From: Lachnospira sp.
GTDB lineage: Bacteria; Bacillota; Clostridia; Lachnospirales; Lachnospiraceae
Assembly: GCA_017621205.1 (NCBI GenBank)
Contig: JAGATQ010000044.1
Coordinates: 1-60,940, forward strand
Reading direction: 5' to 3'
Length of the DNA stretch: 60,940 bases
Position 1 is the first letter of the stretch, and the number at the start of each line of letters is the position of its first letter. Made by a program: the position numbers and the translations under genes. The notes beneath the pieces were generated by a model. That model made no database searches. It was not told the DNA's origin and saw only the letters and a list, made by a program, of their open reading frames with translations. Shown piece by piece: positions 18,614 to 27,432 of the stretch.

Positions 18614-19369
18614 CTAATCATCTACAATATCAACATTAAATTCACTGTTTTTTTTCAAAACACAATGTGCATATACATAATCTTTCCCACATTTTCCGAG
18701 TTCTGAAGGCACTGTTTCATCAACATTATTAAATATTTGATTGTTATTTAAGTAATATATTGTTGTAGTTCCCCTAATGCCAGAATTCACAAGTTTTGTA
18801 CAAATATGTTTATTTTCTTCTTTTATTACTTCTTTATTATTTATATTTTCTGTTAAAATTACAATGTATATATCCATATGTTTTAAAAAAAAATCATCTC
18901 TTTCAAAAAAGTCTTCTACAGTTTCGTATACATCAGTGGTATTTTCTAGGCATACAGTAGGAAATTCAATGCGAATTTTGTATTCTGAATACTCATTTTT
19001 TAACGTTTTTGCAATGTATTCTTTAATTGCTGGTTTCAATTTTATTGCAACATAGTTATCACGAAAGGTTATTTTTTCTTTTGTTACCCATCCTCGTATA
19101 GTAATTTTATAGTCGTCATTTTGGGGTACTCTTTTGACATAAGCATAGGCAATATAATTGTCAGAATTAACGTATTCTCCGCAACTGGTTATTTCAAATT
19201 CCTCTCCATACCTATCTTTTAAATAATTTAATGCTTTTTCTTTCACAATTGCCCGTTTATCCACAGGAGCAGGCAATTCATAAGTAGCCAGATAATAAGC
19301 ACTTATTAAGAAAGCAATACCAATAATGGATAGAAATGTGATTAATATAATTTTTTTAGCTTTGCTCAT
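18614..19369 (-). CDS. Membrane-anchored putative immunity protein d (type I)
   Basis: 251 residues: N-terminal membrane segment (about 6-25), then VDKRAIVKEKALNYLKDRYGEEFEITSCGEY, which places it with immunity f (type I). The C-terminal two thirds diverge from f but keep the closing pattern GKCGKDYVYAHCVLKKN, whose Cys pair may be structural. ATG is preceded by GGAGGAAAAG. It sits upstream of the truncated lipase copy A. Function inferred from context only. Confidence 0.68.
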   Translation of the reverse strand: MSKAKKIILITFLSIIGIAFLISAYYLATYELPAPVDKRAIVKEKALNYLKDRYGEEFEITSCGEYVNSDNYIAYAYVKRVPQNDDYKITIRGWVTKEKITFRDNYVAIKLKPAIKEYIAKTLKNEYSEYKIRIEFPTVCLENTTDVYETVEDFFERDDFFLKHMDIYIVILTENINNKEVIKEENKHICTKLVNSGIRGTTTIYYLNNNQIFNNVDETVPSELGKCGKDYVYAHCVLKKNSEFNVDIVDD

Positions 19370-19458
19370 CTTTTCCTCCGAAGGTCTAGTGTAATTGTTT
19401 TACTGGAAAATAAAAAAAATATATAAGACAACCTGTCTTAATACCTTTATAAAATAAT

Positions 19459-19486
19459 ATTATATCTAAATATTATAATATGTCAA
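19459..19486 (-). promoter_or_regulatory. Sigma-A promoter of immunity gene d
   Basis: Minus-strand TTGACA (19481-19486), 16-bp spacer, TATAAT (19459-19464). Sequence around it differs from genes e and f, but the element spacing is the same. Confidence 0.68.
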
Positions 19487-19545
19487 CATAAATATAATTT
19501 AGTATAAAATTAATCTATATCTTTTCTGTTTTGTTCCGGTTTTTA

Positions 19546-19625
19546 GGTTATATGCTATGCAATCTTTACGCCTTTGTACCGGGCAAAGCCCGGACAACGA
19601 AGTAAAGATTGCATAGCATATAACC
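19546..19625. repeat. Palindromic element, copy B
   Basis: Arms 19546-19569 and 19602-19625 are perfectly complementary over 24 bp and unlike those of copies A and C, apart from a shared CTATGC. The apex GCCTTTGTA, CCGGGC-AAA-GCCCGG, ACAACGAA is conserved. The truncated lipase copy B reads through it. Confidence 0.92.
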
Positions 19626-20367
19626 CAAGGGTAATAATAATTTTAGAAGTTAAAATATCTTCATTAGAAAATCCCTGCCCGTCAAAGGAAACGCAGCGGT
19701 CTACAACAAGGTTTGCAGCACAGATAGTGACATACTGTGCCAGATTGCCACCCTTAGAATGACCGGTAACCGTAATTTTTCCAGAGGTTGTTAAATTTGC
19801 TCCCAATAAATTCACATAATACAGTGCTTCCTGCTGGGAAGCGGTATCTGCCTGGTATCCACCCTCTCCGTTATCGTTCCAAGTGTAAGCTCCATGTGTT
19901 CCACGGAATACGATAACCGTTTCCTCGTCATTAGAAAAACAGGCGGCACGGAAGTTGGTTCCAGCGGAAGGAACATTAGGATTCGCAGAGGAATCAGAAT
20001 CAAAAACATTAGTAATTTTTAAGCTCATTAGGAGTTTATCGTTCTTAATTGCGGTTAGTACAGCTTTCCACTCGTCTAAGTTCATAAGACATTGTCCCGG
20101 ATTATCGTCGGATTGGTCTTGTTTTAATTCATCTTTCCAGTAAATGTCTATTTCTCCGTTATCTGGTTCTTTGTCGTCTGCTTCTCCACTGCTGAGGTCA
20201 TCATTTTTTTTATCTTCTTCGTCTGTTTTTTTGTCAACTAGTAGGTCGGTGATAAAGTCGGCAATTGTATATGTATTTCTGTTTTCAATTTCTTCCTTTA
20301 TTTTTACGAATTTATTTAAATAAATTATATTATCTAATAAGACTAATTGATAATTGCTTAGTGCCAT
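19555..20367 (-). CDS. Orphan truncated lipase-type N-terminus (copy B)
   Basis: 270 residues. Residues 1-80 include an expanded acidic insert (KKNDDLSSGEADDKEPDNGE), the longest variable segment of the set. Residues ~85-235 match the RTX protein and contain GHSKGGNLAQ. The match stops at GFSNE; the tail is encoded by palindromic element B and is meaningless in family terms. The binding site AAGGAGGAC precedes ATG. Paired with immunity gene c, 42 bp upstream. Catalytic Asp/His are missing. Confidence 0.68.
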   Translation of the reverse strand: MALSNYQLVLLDNIIYLNKFVKIKEEIENRNTYTIADFITDLLVDKKTDEEDKKNDDLSSGEADDKEPDNGEIDIYWKDELKQDQSDDNPGQCLMNLDEWKAVLTAIKNDKLLMSLKITNVFDSDSSANPNVPSAGTNFRAACFSNDEETVIVFRGTHGAYTWNDNGEGGYQADTASQQEALYYVNLLGANLTTSGKITVTGHSKGGNLAQYVTICAANLVVDRCVSFDGQGFSNEDILTSKIIITLGLYAMQSLLRCPGFARYKGVKIA

Positions 20368-20409
20368 GATAGAAAGTCCTCCTTAAGTATGTTTTTTATA
20401 AATGATTAG

Positions 20410-21222
20410 TTATTTATCTCTAAAATCAAATTTTAAGTTTTCAGTTTTTATTAAATTACAACGTGAATAAACAAAGTCTTCCCCGCAGATTTCTGACATG
20501 TATGATAAATCTCGGGAATTTTGGTGAATAAGCGAGGTGTTTATTTTATCATAATTGTAGTTATCTTTGTAAAAGTGAATAGATGCACTTCCTAAAAAGT
20601 TTTTGTCAACTAATTGTTTAAAAATTTTTTTGCTATAATTTTTTAATCTTTTTTTTTCGTTAATCTTTTCATCTAAAGTAAAGATTGTTATGGTCATTGA
20701 TTGCTTCCAATATGTATCTTTTTCAAGAAATTCTTCTGCAGAATTATACAAATTAATATTTTCCTGTATCCATTCTTTGTGAAATGATATATGAATTTTA
20801 CATTCCGAATAATCTTCTAATACTAATTTGGATATTTGTTTCTTTAACTCTGGTATCACCTTTATTGCTGCATAGTTATCATAGAAGGTTATCTTGTCTT
20901 TTTCCTTTTTAAAAAGTTTTTTTTCACCTTTTGTTACCCAGCCATGTAATGTTACTTCATGTTCAATATCATTGGGGTCACCTCTGCGAAGTGCAGTAAT
21001 ATTATAAAAATTATGATACGGTTCCGGGTCAATAAAGTTTACTATTTCAAATTCTTCTCCATATCTATCTTTTAAATATTTTAATGCTTTTTCTTTTACA
21101 ATTGCCCGTGTATCTACAGGGGCAGGTACCTTGTAGGTAGCAAGATAATAAGCAGCTATTAAGAAAGCGATAACAATAATAGATAGAAGAGTGGTTAATA
21201 TAATTTTTATAGCTTTGCCCAT
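20410..21222 (-). CDS. Membrane-anchored putative immunity protein c (type II)
   Basis: 270 residues; membrane segment at about 6-26, then PAPVDTRAIVKEKALKYL, RYGEEFEI and the type II signature NFIDPEPYHNFYNI. It contains HGWVTKGEKKLFKKEKDKI, nearly identical in immunity b. The C-terminus keeps EICGEDFVYSRCNL. It is paired with the truncated lipase copy B. ATG follows CTGGAGGAAAAG. No enzymatic motif is visible, which fits a binding protein. Confidence 0.68.
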   Translation of the reverse strand: MGKAIKIILTTLLSIIVIAFLIAAYYLATYKVPAPVDTRAIVKEKALKYLKDRYGEEFEIVNFIDPEPYHNFYNITALRRGDPNDIEHEVTLHGWVTKGEKKLFKKEKDKITFYDNYAAIKVIPELKKQISKLVLEDYSECKIHISFHKEWIQENINLYNSAEEFLEKDTYWKQSMTITIFTLDEKINEKKRLKNYSKKIFKQLVDKNFLGSASIHFYKDNYNYDKINTSLIHQNSRDLSYMSEICGEDFVYSRCNLIKTENLKFDFRDK

Positions 21223-21292
21223 TTCTTTTCCTCCAGGAGTTTGGAATGATATATTGTATTGCTGGCAATCAAAAGGTGTTATATAAAATTAT

Positions 21293-21320
21293 TTTATACA
21301 CATCATTTAATATTTGTCAA
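21293..21320 (-). promoter_or_regulatory. Sigma-A promoter of immunity gene c
   Basis: TTGACA (21315-21320), 16-bp spacer, TATAAA (21293-21298) on the minus strand. The leader hairpin here reads ATTGC-tg-GCAAT, a changed but still complementary version of the repeat in genes e and f. Confidence 0.68.
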
Positions 21321-21416
21321 TACATATATTGTTTAGTTAATAATAAATTTATAATTTATGAAGATATATAATATTACTATAAAAATATAATTGGAATATT
21401 TTCTTCCTTTGGCAAG

Positions 21417-21504
21417 CCCTTTCTACAGTCTATGCAATATTGGCGCCTTTGTACCGGGCAAAGCCCGGACAACGAGGCCAATATTGCATAGGCTGTAGAA
21501 AGGG
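21417..21504. repeat. Palindromic element, copy C
   Basis: Arms 21417-21444 and 21477-21504 match at 27 of 28 positions. Compared with copy A the arms read GCAAT/ATTGC instead of GCGAT/ATCGC, a paired change that keeps complementarity. The apex is conserved (CCGGGC-AAA-GCCCGG). It lies at the end of the lipase pseudogene. Confidence 0.92.
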
Positions 21505-21816
21505 CGTATCAATGCTTTCATTAGAAAATCCCTGCCCATCAAAAGAAACACAGCGGTCAACAATGAGATTTGCAGCACAGATAGTAACATACTGTGTCAG
21601 TGCTTCCTGCCAGAAAGCGGTATCTGCCTGATATTCCCCCTCTCCGTTATCATTCCAAGAATAAGCCCATTCGTTCCACGAAATACTATAACAGTTTCTT
21701 CATCATTGGAAAAGCAGGTGGGTATTCACCGCTCTTTTGGGTCTTTGCTTCAATTATTTTATTTTTAGGTAAATTAGGTTGACTAATAAAACTAATTGAT
21801 AATTAGTTAGAGCCAT
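21505..21816 (-). pseudogene. Decayed truncated lipase-type N-terminus (copy C)
   Basis: It begins MALTNYQLVLL with a binding site, then stops after about 20 codons. Further on, fragments of the conserved lipase region are recognisable out of frame (FRGTHG/YTWNDN area, then CAANLIVDRCVSFDGQGFSNE). The middle, including the nucleophile elbow, is deleted. It still ends after GFSNE next to palindromic element C. Its start overlaps the 3' end of immunity gene b by 14 bp. Confidence 0.75.
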
Positions 21817-22648
21817 AGAAACCATCCTCTAATTCTATTAATTCTGTTAACAGTTTATTATCTTTTATGTAGCAATCTACGTATACATAATCTTTTCCCC
21901 AGTTTCCATACTTTGATGTTTTGTGAGAAGGGTCTGTTGTCCAGTCATATATTTCTAATGAATCACTTAGCCCTGCATATATATTAGGGTTACTTATATA
22001 ATATATTGTTGCAGTATCTGTAAAATTATTTTCAAATATCTTTTTTGCACATTTATAACTAATTTTTTCCAATTTGCTTTTATTCTCAATATTGGTATTA
22101 AAAGTTATAATTTGAATATCCATACATTTTTTCCAAAAGTCATCTCTTTGAATGAAATCAACCACTGATGAATATATTTTGGTATTTTGTTTAATCCATT
22201 CTCTATAGAAACTAATATAAATTTTACAATCGTGACATTCTGTTTTCAATATATTAGCAACATGGTTTTTTAATTCTGGTATTATCTTTACTGCAGCATA
22301 GTTATCATAGAAGGTTATCTTGTCTTTTCCCTTTTTAAAAAGTTTTTTCTCGCCTTTTGTAACCCAGCCATGTAATGTTACTTCATGTTCAATATCATTG
22401 GGGTCACCTATGCGAAGTGCAGTAATATTATAAAAATTATGATACGGTTCCGGCTCAATAAAGTTTACTATTTCAAAGTCTTCTCCATATCTTTCATTTA
22501 AATAATTTAATGCTTTTTCTTTCACAATTGCCCATTTATCCACAGGGGTGGGCAATTCATAAGTAGCCAGATAATAAGCACTTATTAAGAAAGCAATACC
22601 AATAATGGATAGAAATGTGATAAATATAATTTTTATAACTTTGTGCAT
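21803..22648 (-). CDS. Membrane-anchored putative immunity protein b (type II)
   Basis: 281 residues with the family plan: membrane segment (about 3-22), then a modified linker (PTPVDKWAIVKEKALNYLNE), RYGEDFEI, type II NFIEPEPYHNFYNI and a C-terminal region with TSKYGNWGKDYVYVDCYI. The start is ATG at 22648 with GGAG upstream; an in-frame TTG at 22663 is less likely. Its last codons run into the start of the decayed lipase copy C. Role inferred from the paralogue set. Confidence 0.65.
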   Translation of the reverse strand: MHKVIKIIFITFLSIIGIAFLISAYYLATYELPTPVDKWAIVKEKALNYLNERYGEDFEIVNFIEPEPYHNFYNITALRIGDPNDIEHEVTLHGWVTKGEKKLFKKGKDKITFYDNYAAVKIIPELKNHVANILKTECHDCKIYISFYREWIKQNTKIYSSVVDFIQRDDFWKKCMDIQIITFNTNIENKSKLEKISYKCAKKIFENNFTDTATIYYISNPNIYAGLSDSLEIYDWTTDPSHKTSKYGNWGKDYVYVDCYIKDNKLLTELIELEDGFYGSN

Positions 22649-22746
22649 TTCTTTTTTCTCCAAAGGTCTGATGTAATAGTTTTATTTGGGAATTAATAAA
22701 GATAAATGTATATAAGATGATTAATCTTAACATTTTTTAAATTTAT

Positions 22747-22774
22747 ATTATACCCAAGTATAATAATGCATCAA
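22747..22774 (-). promoter_or_regulatory. Sigma-A promoter of immunity gene b
   Basis: Minus-strand TTGATG (22769-22774), 16-bp spacer and TATAAT (22747-22752), matching the layout of the other units. Confidence 0.62.
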
Positions 22775-22825
22775 TAAAGATATCATAGCAATTACTTCAT
22801 GGACAGAAATGGTTATAGAATTTGA

Positions 22826-22857
22826 AATCCCTTTATTAGAAAACCCCTGCCCATTCA
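22826..22857 (-). pseudogene. Residual scrap of a lipase-type gene end
   Basis: About 30 bp match the codons for DGQGFSNE found at the end of every truncated lipase copy (AGAAAACCCCTGCCC on the plus strand). It directly follows the stop of immunity gene a. It shows that a further immunity/lipase pair once stood here and lost the toxin part. Confidence 0.6.
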
Positions 22858-23661
22858 AGGTTTATCATCAAAATTGATATTAAGTTTTTGATTGTTTTTT
22901 AAAATACAATCTGAGTATACATAATCTTCACCACATTCCCCCAAACCTTTAGATGTATCTGTCATCCAGTCATAGATATGAAATGTATCCTCTAAATCAG
23001 TATAAGTATCATAATTTTTTATAAAAAGGCAACGAGCACTCCCCTTAAATTGATTATCTACTAATTTTTCAAAGATTTTTTTACTATAATCTTTCAACAT
23101 TTTTTTGTTTTCTAAATTTTTTGTGTAAACAAAAATTTTTATCTCCATAGAATTTTTCCAATATTCATCTTTTTCCAGAAATTCTTCTACAGAAGCATAT
23201 ATATTGGCATTTTTTTGTATCCACTCCTTATCAAATTTTAAATGAATTTTACATTCTGAATAATCTTCTAGGACTAAATTAGTCACTCGTTTTTTTAAAT
23301 CTGGTATGAATTTTACTGCCATATAATTATCATAAAAAGTTACTTTATTTTTCTTAAATAATTTCTTTTCTTTCGATACCCAGCCATGTATGGTTACCCA
23401 ATGTTCCACATCTTTGGGGTCGCCTTTGCGTACTGCGGTAATTATATAACTGGCATAATTGAAACTTGGTGGAATAAAATTTATTATTTCAAATTCTTCG
23501 TTATATCGTTCGTTTAAGTATTCTAATACTTCTCTGGTTACGACTGTCTGCCTGTCTTCTTCTGGTAATATTGCCTTTATTCCCAGATATATACTTATTA
23601 GGAAGGCAATAGCAGATAAAGATAGAAATGTGATAAATATAATTTTTACAACTTTGTGCAT
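22855..23661 (-). CDS. Membrane-anchored putative immunity protein a (divergent type II)
   Basis: 268 residues, the most divergent paralogue: membrane segment (about 4-22), linker LPEEDRQTVVTREVLEYL, RYNEEFEI, then NFIPPSFNYASYIITAVRKG. It keeps HGWVSKEKKLF and a C-terminal GECGEDYVYSDCIL. ATG at 23661 follows TTGGAGGAAAAAG. Its partner toxin gene has been reduced to the scrap at 22826-22857, so it is an orphan. Confidence 0.65.
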   Translation of the reverse strand: MHKVVKIIFITFLSLSAIAFLISIYLGIKAILPEEDRQTVVTREVLEYLNERYNEEFEIINFIPPSFNYASYIITAVRKGDPKDVEHWVTIHGWVSKEKKLFKKNKVTFYDNYMAVKFIPDLKKRVTNLVLEDYSECKIHLKFDKEWIQKNANIYASVEEFLEKDEYWKNSMEIKIFVYTKNLENKKMLKDYSKKIFEKLVDNQFKGSARCLFIKNYDTYTDLEDTFHIYDWMTDTSKGLGECGEDYVYSDCILKNNQKLNINFDDKP

Positions 23662-23731
23662 TTCTTTTTCCTCCAAGAGTTCAGGGTAATAATTGTTTTG
23701 CCGACAATCAAAAACTATTATATAAATTTAT

Positions 23732-23759
23732 TTTATATAAAACTATAGTTGTTTGTCAA
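23732..23759 (-). promoter_or_regulatory. Sigma-A promoter of immunity gene a
   Basis: TTGACA (23754-23759), 16-bp spacer, TATAAA (23732-23737) on the minus strand; the leader carries ATTGT-tttgccg-ACAAT. Confidence 0.62.
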
Positions 23760-23853
23760 CACATATATTGTTTAGTTAATAATAAATTTATGATTAATTA
23801 AGGACATATAATATTTCGTAATAAAAGTAATAATATATGTTTCCTTGAGCTAG

Positions 23854-23941
23854 CCAGAGATACCCCCTATGCTGCAATTGTGCCTTTGTACCGGGCGAAG
23901 CCCGGGCAACGAAGCAATTGCAGCATAGGGGGTATCTCTGG
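23854..23941. repeat. Palindromic element, copy D
   Basis: Arms 23854-23880 and 23915-23941 are perfectly complementary over 27 bp, with a 34-nt apex (GCCTTTGTA, CCGGGC-GAA-GCCCGG, GCAACGAAG). Flanks resemble those of copies A and C (AGCC before, GGCGTATCA after), but the arms differ. It lies just downstream of the gene at 23977-25053. Confidence 0.93.
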
Positions 23942-23976
23942 CGTATCAGTAATTTACCATTTCACAATCACATATT

Positions 23977-25053
23977 TTAATCATCACCATTATACCTCTT
24001 ACCCTCTTCAAAGTCATCGGTATAATCAAAAGCACCATTTTCATTTCTTGTTCCTGTTACCTCTACTCTTACCGCAGGTAAACGTTCACAGCTTAGCCTA
24101 TATAATACTTCATCATTCGTATCACTGATTGTAAAATAACTAAAGGCATCTGTAATAAATGTCTCATCATATTTCTCCTCCAGATAATTTAAAATATCTC
24201 TTTGAATCTTCTGTTCAAACTGTTCCTGTTTTTTCTGTTTTTCTTTCTCCACCATTTCATCATTTCTCTTCATTTCCTCTGCAAGTTTTTCTTCGTCAAT
24301 TCCTATTGCCCGTTTGTTTTGTTTAAACTGTTTCTGAATACATTCATAGATGGACTCCGGCGTCCAACGTTCGCTTTCGCAGGTGGAAAGTTTAAAGGAA
24401 GCCATGCTTTTGGAAGTTACATTTTTAAAGTAGATAAACACATTATCGCTGTTCTCACTGCCATAATCTGCCACGGAAGAACATTTTTTGTTATAGTTAT
24501 ATTTTAAAATTCCATCAATCTTTGCCATTGCATTTGCAACGAGCATCATATCCTCCTCTTTAACATAATAAAAGCAAATATCCATTGGAGCCAGTGAGGG
24601 CGTTTCCGTAGCCCATTTTAACATATTGTCATCCTGCATTTTTGCAGCATCACCCGTAATGTTGTATTTTAGTCCTGTGTCCTCCAAAGCAGTCTTTATT
24701 TCATTGATATTTTTTTGTAAAATACAACATTCATAACTATTATATAATTTAGGGCTATATAATAACACGCCCTCAACGGATGTAGACACTACAATAAACT
24801 CTCTTCCATAAGCATCCTTGTATAAATAATATTCTTTCTTTGTTTTTTTCATCTTTTTTCTTGTAATGTATGTAGCGTCTGGTGCGAACCCACTGATATA
24901 TTGTTTTGCCTGTTTTTTAGAATAATTTTTAGGGAATAGGGTTCCGCCGAATAAAGCAACAAATGCCGATTGAAGAAATCCTAGTATCATAAAGAGACCA
25001 ACACCCATGAAAAGCATTACGATCCCAGCAATTGTAAAATCCTTCTTTAGCAT
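23977..25053 (-). CDS. Membrane-anchored hypothetical protein heading the island
   Basis: 358 residues with one N-terminal membrane segment (about 10-40), a mixed middle domain of unknown type and a charged helical stretch (about 250-290, rich in Glu/Lys/Gln). The C-terminus has YLEEKYDETFI followed by YFTISDTNDEVLYRL, which resembles the YLNERYGEEFEI region of the immunity family. It may be a distant relative fused to another domain. It has its own promoter and is first in the minus-strand array. The exact family is not recognised. Confidence 0.6.
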   Translation of the reverse strand: MLKKDFTIAGIVMLFMGVGLFMILGFLQSAFVALFGGTLFPKNYSKKQAKQYISGFAPDATYITRKKMKKTKKEYYLYKDAYGREFIVVSTSVEGVLLYSPKLYNSYECCILQKNINEIKTALEDTGLKYNITGDAAKMQDDNMLKWATETPSLAPMDICFYYVKEEDMMLVANAMAKIDGILKYNYNKKCSSVADYGSENSDNVFIYFKNVTSKSMASFKLSTCESERWTPESIYECIQKQFKQNKRAIGIDEEKLAEEMKRNDEMVEKEKQKKQEQFEQKIQRDILNYLEEKYDETFITDAFSYFTISDTNDEVLYRLSCERLPAVRVEVTGTRNENGAFDYTDDFEEGKRYNGDD

Positions 25054-25090
25054 AAAAAATCCTCCATAAATTATATCTCATTATAAATTT

Positions 25091-25120
25091 ATCATATACT
25101 TAACGAGTATCTTGTGTCAA
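25091..25120 (-). promoter_or_regulatory. Sigma-A promoter for the first island gene
   Basis: TTGACA (25115-25120), 18-bp spacer and TATGAT (25091-25096) on the minus strand, about 40 bp before the ATG at 25053. Confidence 0.6.
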
Positions 25121-25133
25121 TATCCAAAACTCC

Positions 25134-25163
25134 TTGCAAAACCTTGAAATGAAATGCTATAAT
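25134..25163 (+). promoter_or_regulatory. Candidate promoter of the sulfotransferase/cys operon
   Basis: TTGCAA (25134-25139), 18-bp spacer, TATAAT (25158-25163), leaving a leader of about 150 nt before the ATG at 25322. No clear riboswitch was recognised in the leader. Confidence 0.5.
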
Positions 25164-25321
25164 CAGATAGATTGAAAATTGGAAAATTATGTCTGTTACC
25201 GCAAAATGGATAGATAAAAGAAGTATTTTTTTGTAAAAAACGGAATTATCACATAATTTTTAAGAACTTGTGAGAAACTAAATGGAAGATAATTACAATA
25301 TTTCCCATAGGAGAAAATACA

Positions 25322-27418
25322 ATGAGTTTAAAGACATGGAAAAAGAATTATTATTACAGTGACAGTCCCGAGCAGATTCCGCTTCGTTTGAAGCGGGGGG
25401 TAAGACGGCTCTTAAAGCCCGGACAGGATTCTAATCAGACCGTGCTTCGCAATGCAAGATGGTGTCGTAAGGTGGCATACCAGCATGATTCTTATGTGAA
25501 ACGTAAGACTCGAAGAGAGATTACAAGCGATACCATTATAAGCCGGCGTTCCTATTCCTTTCTTTCCCAGAGCAAAGATCATCTAATTGAAACTATTTCC
25601 AGTAAGCATTATTATCGTTTTGAAGAAATGCTGGTGATTCAGGACCCATTTTACCAGTCACCATTGACAGCACTTGCGATATTTTATACGAAAGAACCTC
25701 TTGCTGTACGTTATACGGTAAAGGGTAAGACGAAGGAGACCAGCTACAGTCAGACACTGAAGCCTTGCCGGGAGCACCGGGTGCCGATATTTGGCTTATA
25801 TGCTGGCAGGAAGAATACCATCACGATAGAATTGCTTGATAAACAGGATGCAGTTATAAAAAGCAGGGAGATTTATCTGACAACAGAGGAGCTTCCGGAA
25901 TTATTAAAGGATAATATTATAAAAGCAAAGCACGATAAGAAATCTGCCATGGATATGGTGATGATATCTGGTGGACTGAATGTGTTAACCTGTGCCTTTG
26001 ATGCAGAGGGAGACATCCGATGGTATCTTAGACGTCAGACGAAAGCATATGGTATATTTCCACTCTCCGATGGTAAGTTTCTCTATATGGAGAAATGGGT
26101 GGATGTGCCCTCTTATTCCGTATCTCAGGCATGTATGATGTATGAGATGGATTATTTAGGGAGAATGTATAACACTTATTTTTATAAGGATGGCTTCCAT
26201 CATTGTGCGAGAGAAATGGAGCCGGGAGGCAATATTTTGCTTGGTTCCAACAGCCTCTTGGATGGGTATGATGAGAATATGGTGATTGAGCTTGACCGCA
26301 AAACCGGAGAAATTGTCAATTGTCTTAATCTCAACGACCTGTTTGATGACACATGGAAGACGTGGACAGATTGGGTACATGTCAATTCTGTGTGCTATCA
26401 GAAGGAGGAGAATTCCGTCATTATTAGTATGCGTAATATTCATTCCGTGCTAAAGGTGGATTGGGAGACCAAAGAGTTAAAGTGGTTGCTTGGGCATCCC
26501 GATATGTGGAAGGGGACTAATGTCTGTGACAAGCTGTTAACGCCAATCGGTGACATAAAATGGTGCTTCCAGCAGCATGCGGCTTATCAGTTGGAATCTT
26601 TTTATGAGAATCAGCCGGATACGATTCAGATGATTGTTTATGATAATCATTGGGCAAGAAGAAGACCGGTAGATTTCTATGATAAGGATGAGGCGAATTC
26701 CTATTTAAGTATATTTACGATTAACGAAAGGGAATTAACCGTACAGATGGAAGATATTACAACGGTTCCGAATTCCCGTATTCGTTCCAACGCAATACTT
26801 TATAAGGAAGAAAAACGTATTTTTAATATGGCAGGCGATTTGCTTCCCGATATAGAAGGCAACAAGGGGATGGTGGAGGAATACGATTTTGAAACGAAGG
26901 AATTATTGAATCGTTACTTTGTAAAATCTGGCTTTTTTACAGCCTACCCCTTTGAACCGGATATAGAAGCCCAGGCGAGACCGCTTCCCTTGTCTGAGGA
27001 GTATTGGTTGGGGGATACCATTGCCATAAAGCCATTTGATAAGGAGCTTGACCTTGCCAGTGCAAAACATCTACACATGGTGGCACTAACAGAGGAGAAT
27101 AAGACCGATGAGGATGGGGACGAAAAAGAGCAGTGCGAAATCTTTCTAAGCTTTCAAGAGGATATGTTATTTGTGAAGGCGGTTGACCATTCTATTTCCT
27201 ATATTTATTTTATTGGAGAACAGTATCGTTACTATGCAGATTTGACAGGGACATACCAGACAATGGATATTTTTAGGGATAAGGTATACCAGATTCCGTT
27301 CTGGCTAAAGGATTTAAAGAAGGATACCTATCAGGTATATTATGACTATAAGGATGGATTGTACAATTCCGGCAGCCGCTTTACGGTTGGGGATGTGCTT
27401 TATAGTAAGGAATCATAA
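25322..27418 (+). CDS. Aryl-sulfate sulfotransferase (AssT-like), cytoplasmic
   Basis: 698 residues resembling the arylsulfotransferase (AssT) beta-propeller family: an N-terminal beta domain (about 100-200), then propeller strands such as [20 protein letters not shown]. Histidines lie in [13 protein letters not shown] (near 290), DWVHVNSV (near 350) and QQHAAYQ (near 416), among which the sulfo-accepting His is expected. Known AssT enzymes move sulfate between phenols and are periplasmic. This one has no signal peptide and is co-transcribed with PAPS synthesis genes (cysD 14 bp downstream), so its donor may differ. RBS ATAGGAG precedes ATG. Family likely, substrate unknown. Confidence 0.8.
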   Translation: MSLKTWKKNYYYSDSPEQIPLRLKRGVRRLLKPGQDSNQTVLRNARWCRKVAYQHDSYVKRKTRREITSDTIISRRSYSFLSQSKDHLIETISSKHYYRFEEMLVIQDPFYQSPLTALAIFYTKEPLAVRYTVKGKTKETSYSQTLKPCREHRVPIFGLYAGRKNTITIELLDKQDAVIKSREIYLTTEELPELLKDNIIKAKHDKKSAMDMVMISGGLNVLTCAFDAEGDIRWYLRRQTKAYGIFPLSDGKFLYMEKWVDVPSYSVSQACMMYEMDYLGRMYNTYFYKDGFHHCAREMEPGGNILLGSNSLLDGYDENMVIELDRKTGEIVNCLNLNDLFDDTWKTWTDWVHVNSVCYQKEENSVIISMRNIHSVLKVDWETKELKWLLGHPDMWKGTNVCDKLLTPIGDIKWCFQQHAAYQLESFYENQPDTIQMIVYDNHWARRRPVDFYDKDEANSYLSIFTINERELTVQMEDITTVPNSRIRSNAILYKEEKRIFNMAGDLLPDIEGNKGMVEEYDFETKELLNRYFVKSGFFTAYPFEPDIEAQARPLPLSEEYWLGDTIAIKPFDKELDLASAKHLHMVALTEENKTDEDGDEKEQCEIFLSFQEDMLFVKAVDHSISYIYFIGEQYRYYADLTGTYQTMDIFRDKVYQIPFWLKDLKKDTYQVYYDYKDGLYNSGSRFTVGDVLYSKES

Positions 27419-27432
27419 GACAGGAGGATACT

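Noticed and set aside
19546..23941. Palindromic elements as ordinary rho-independent terminators
   Set aside because: The arms are too long and often AT-rich, no T-run follows on either strand, and the conserved tip is unnecessary for a terminator. They may still affect 3' ends.
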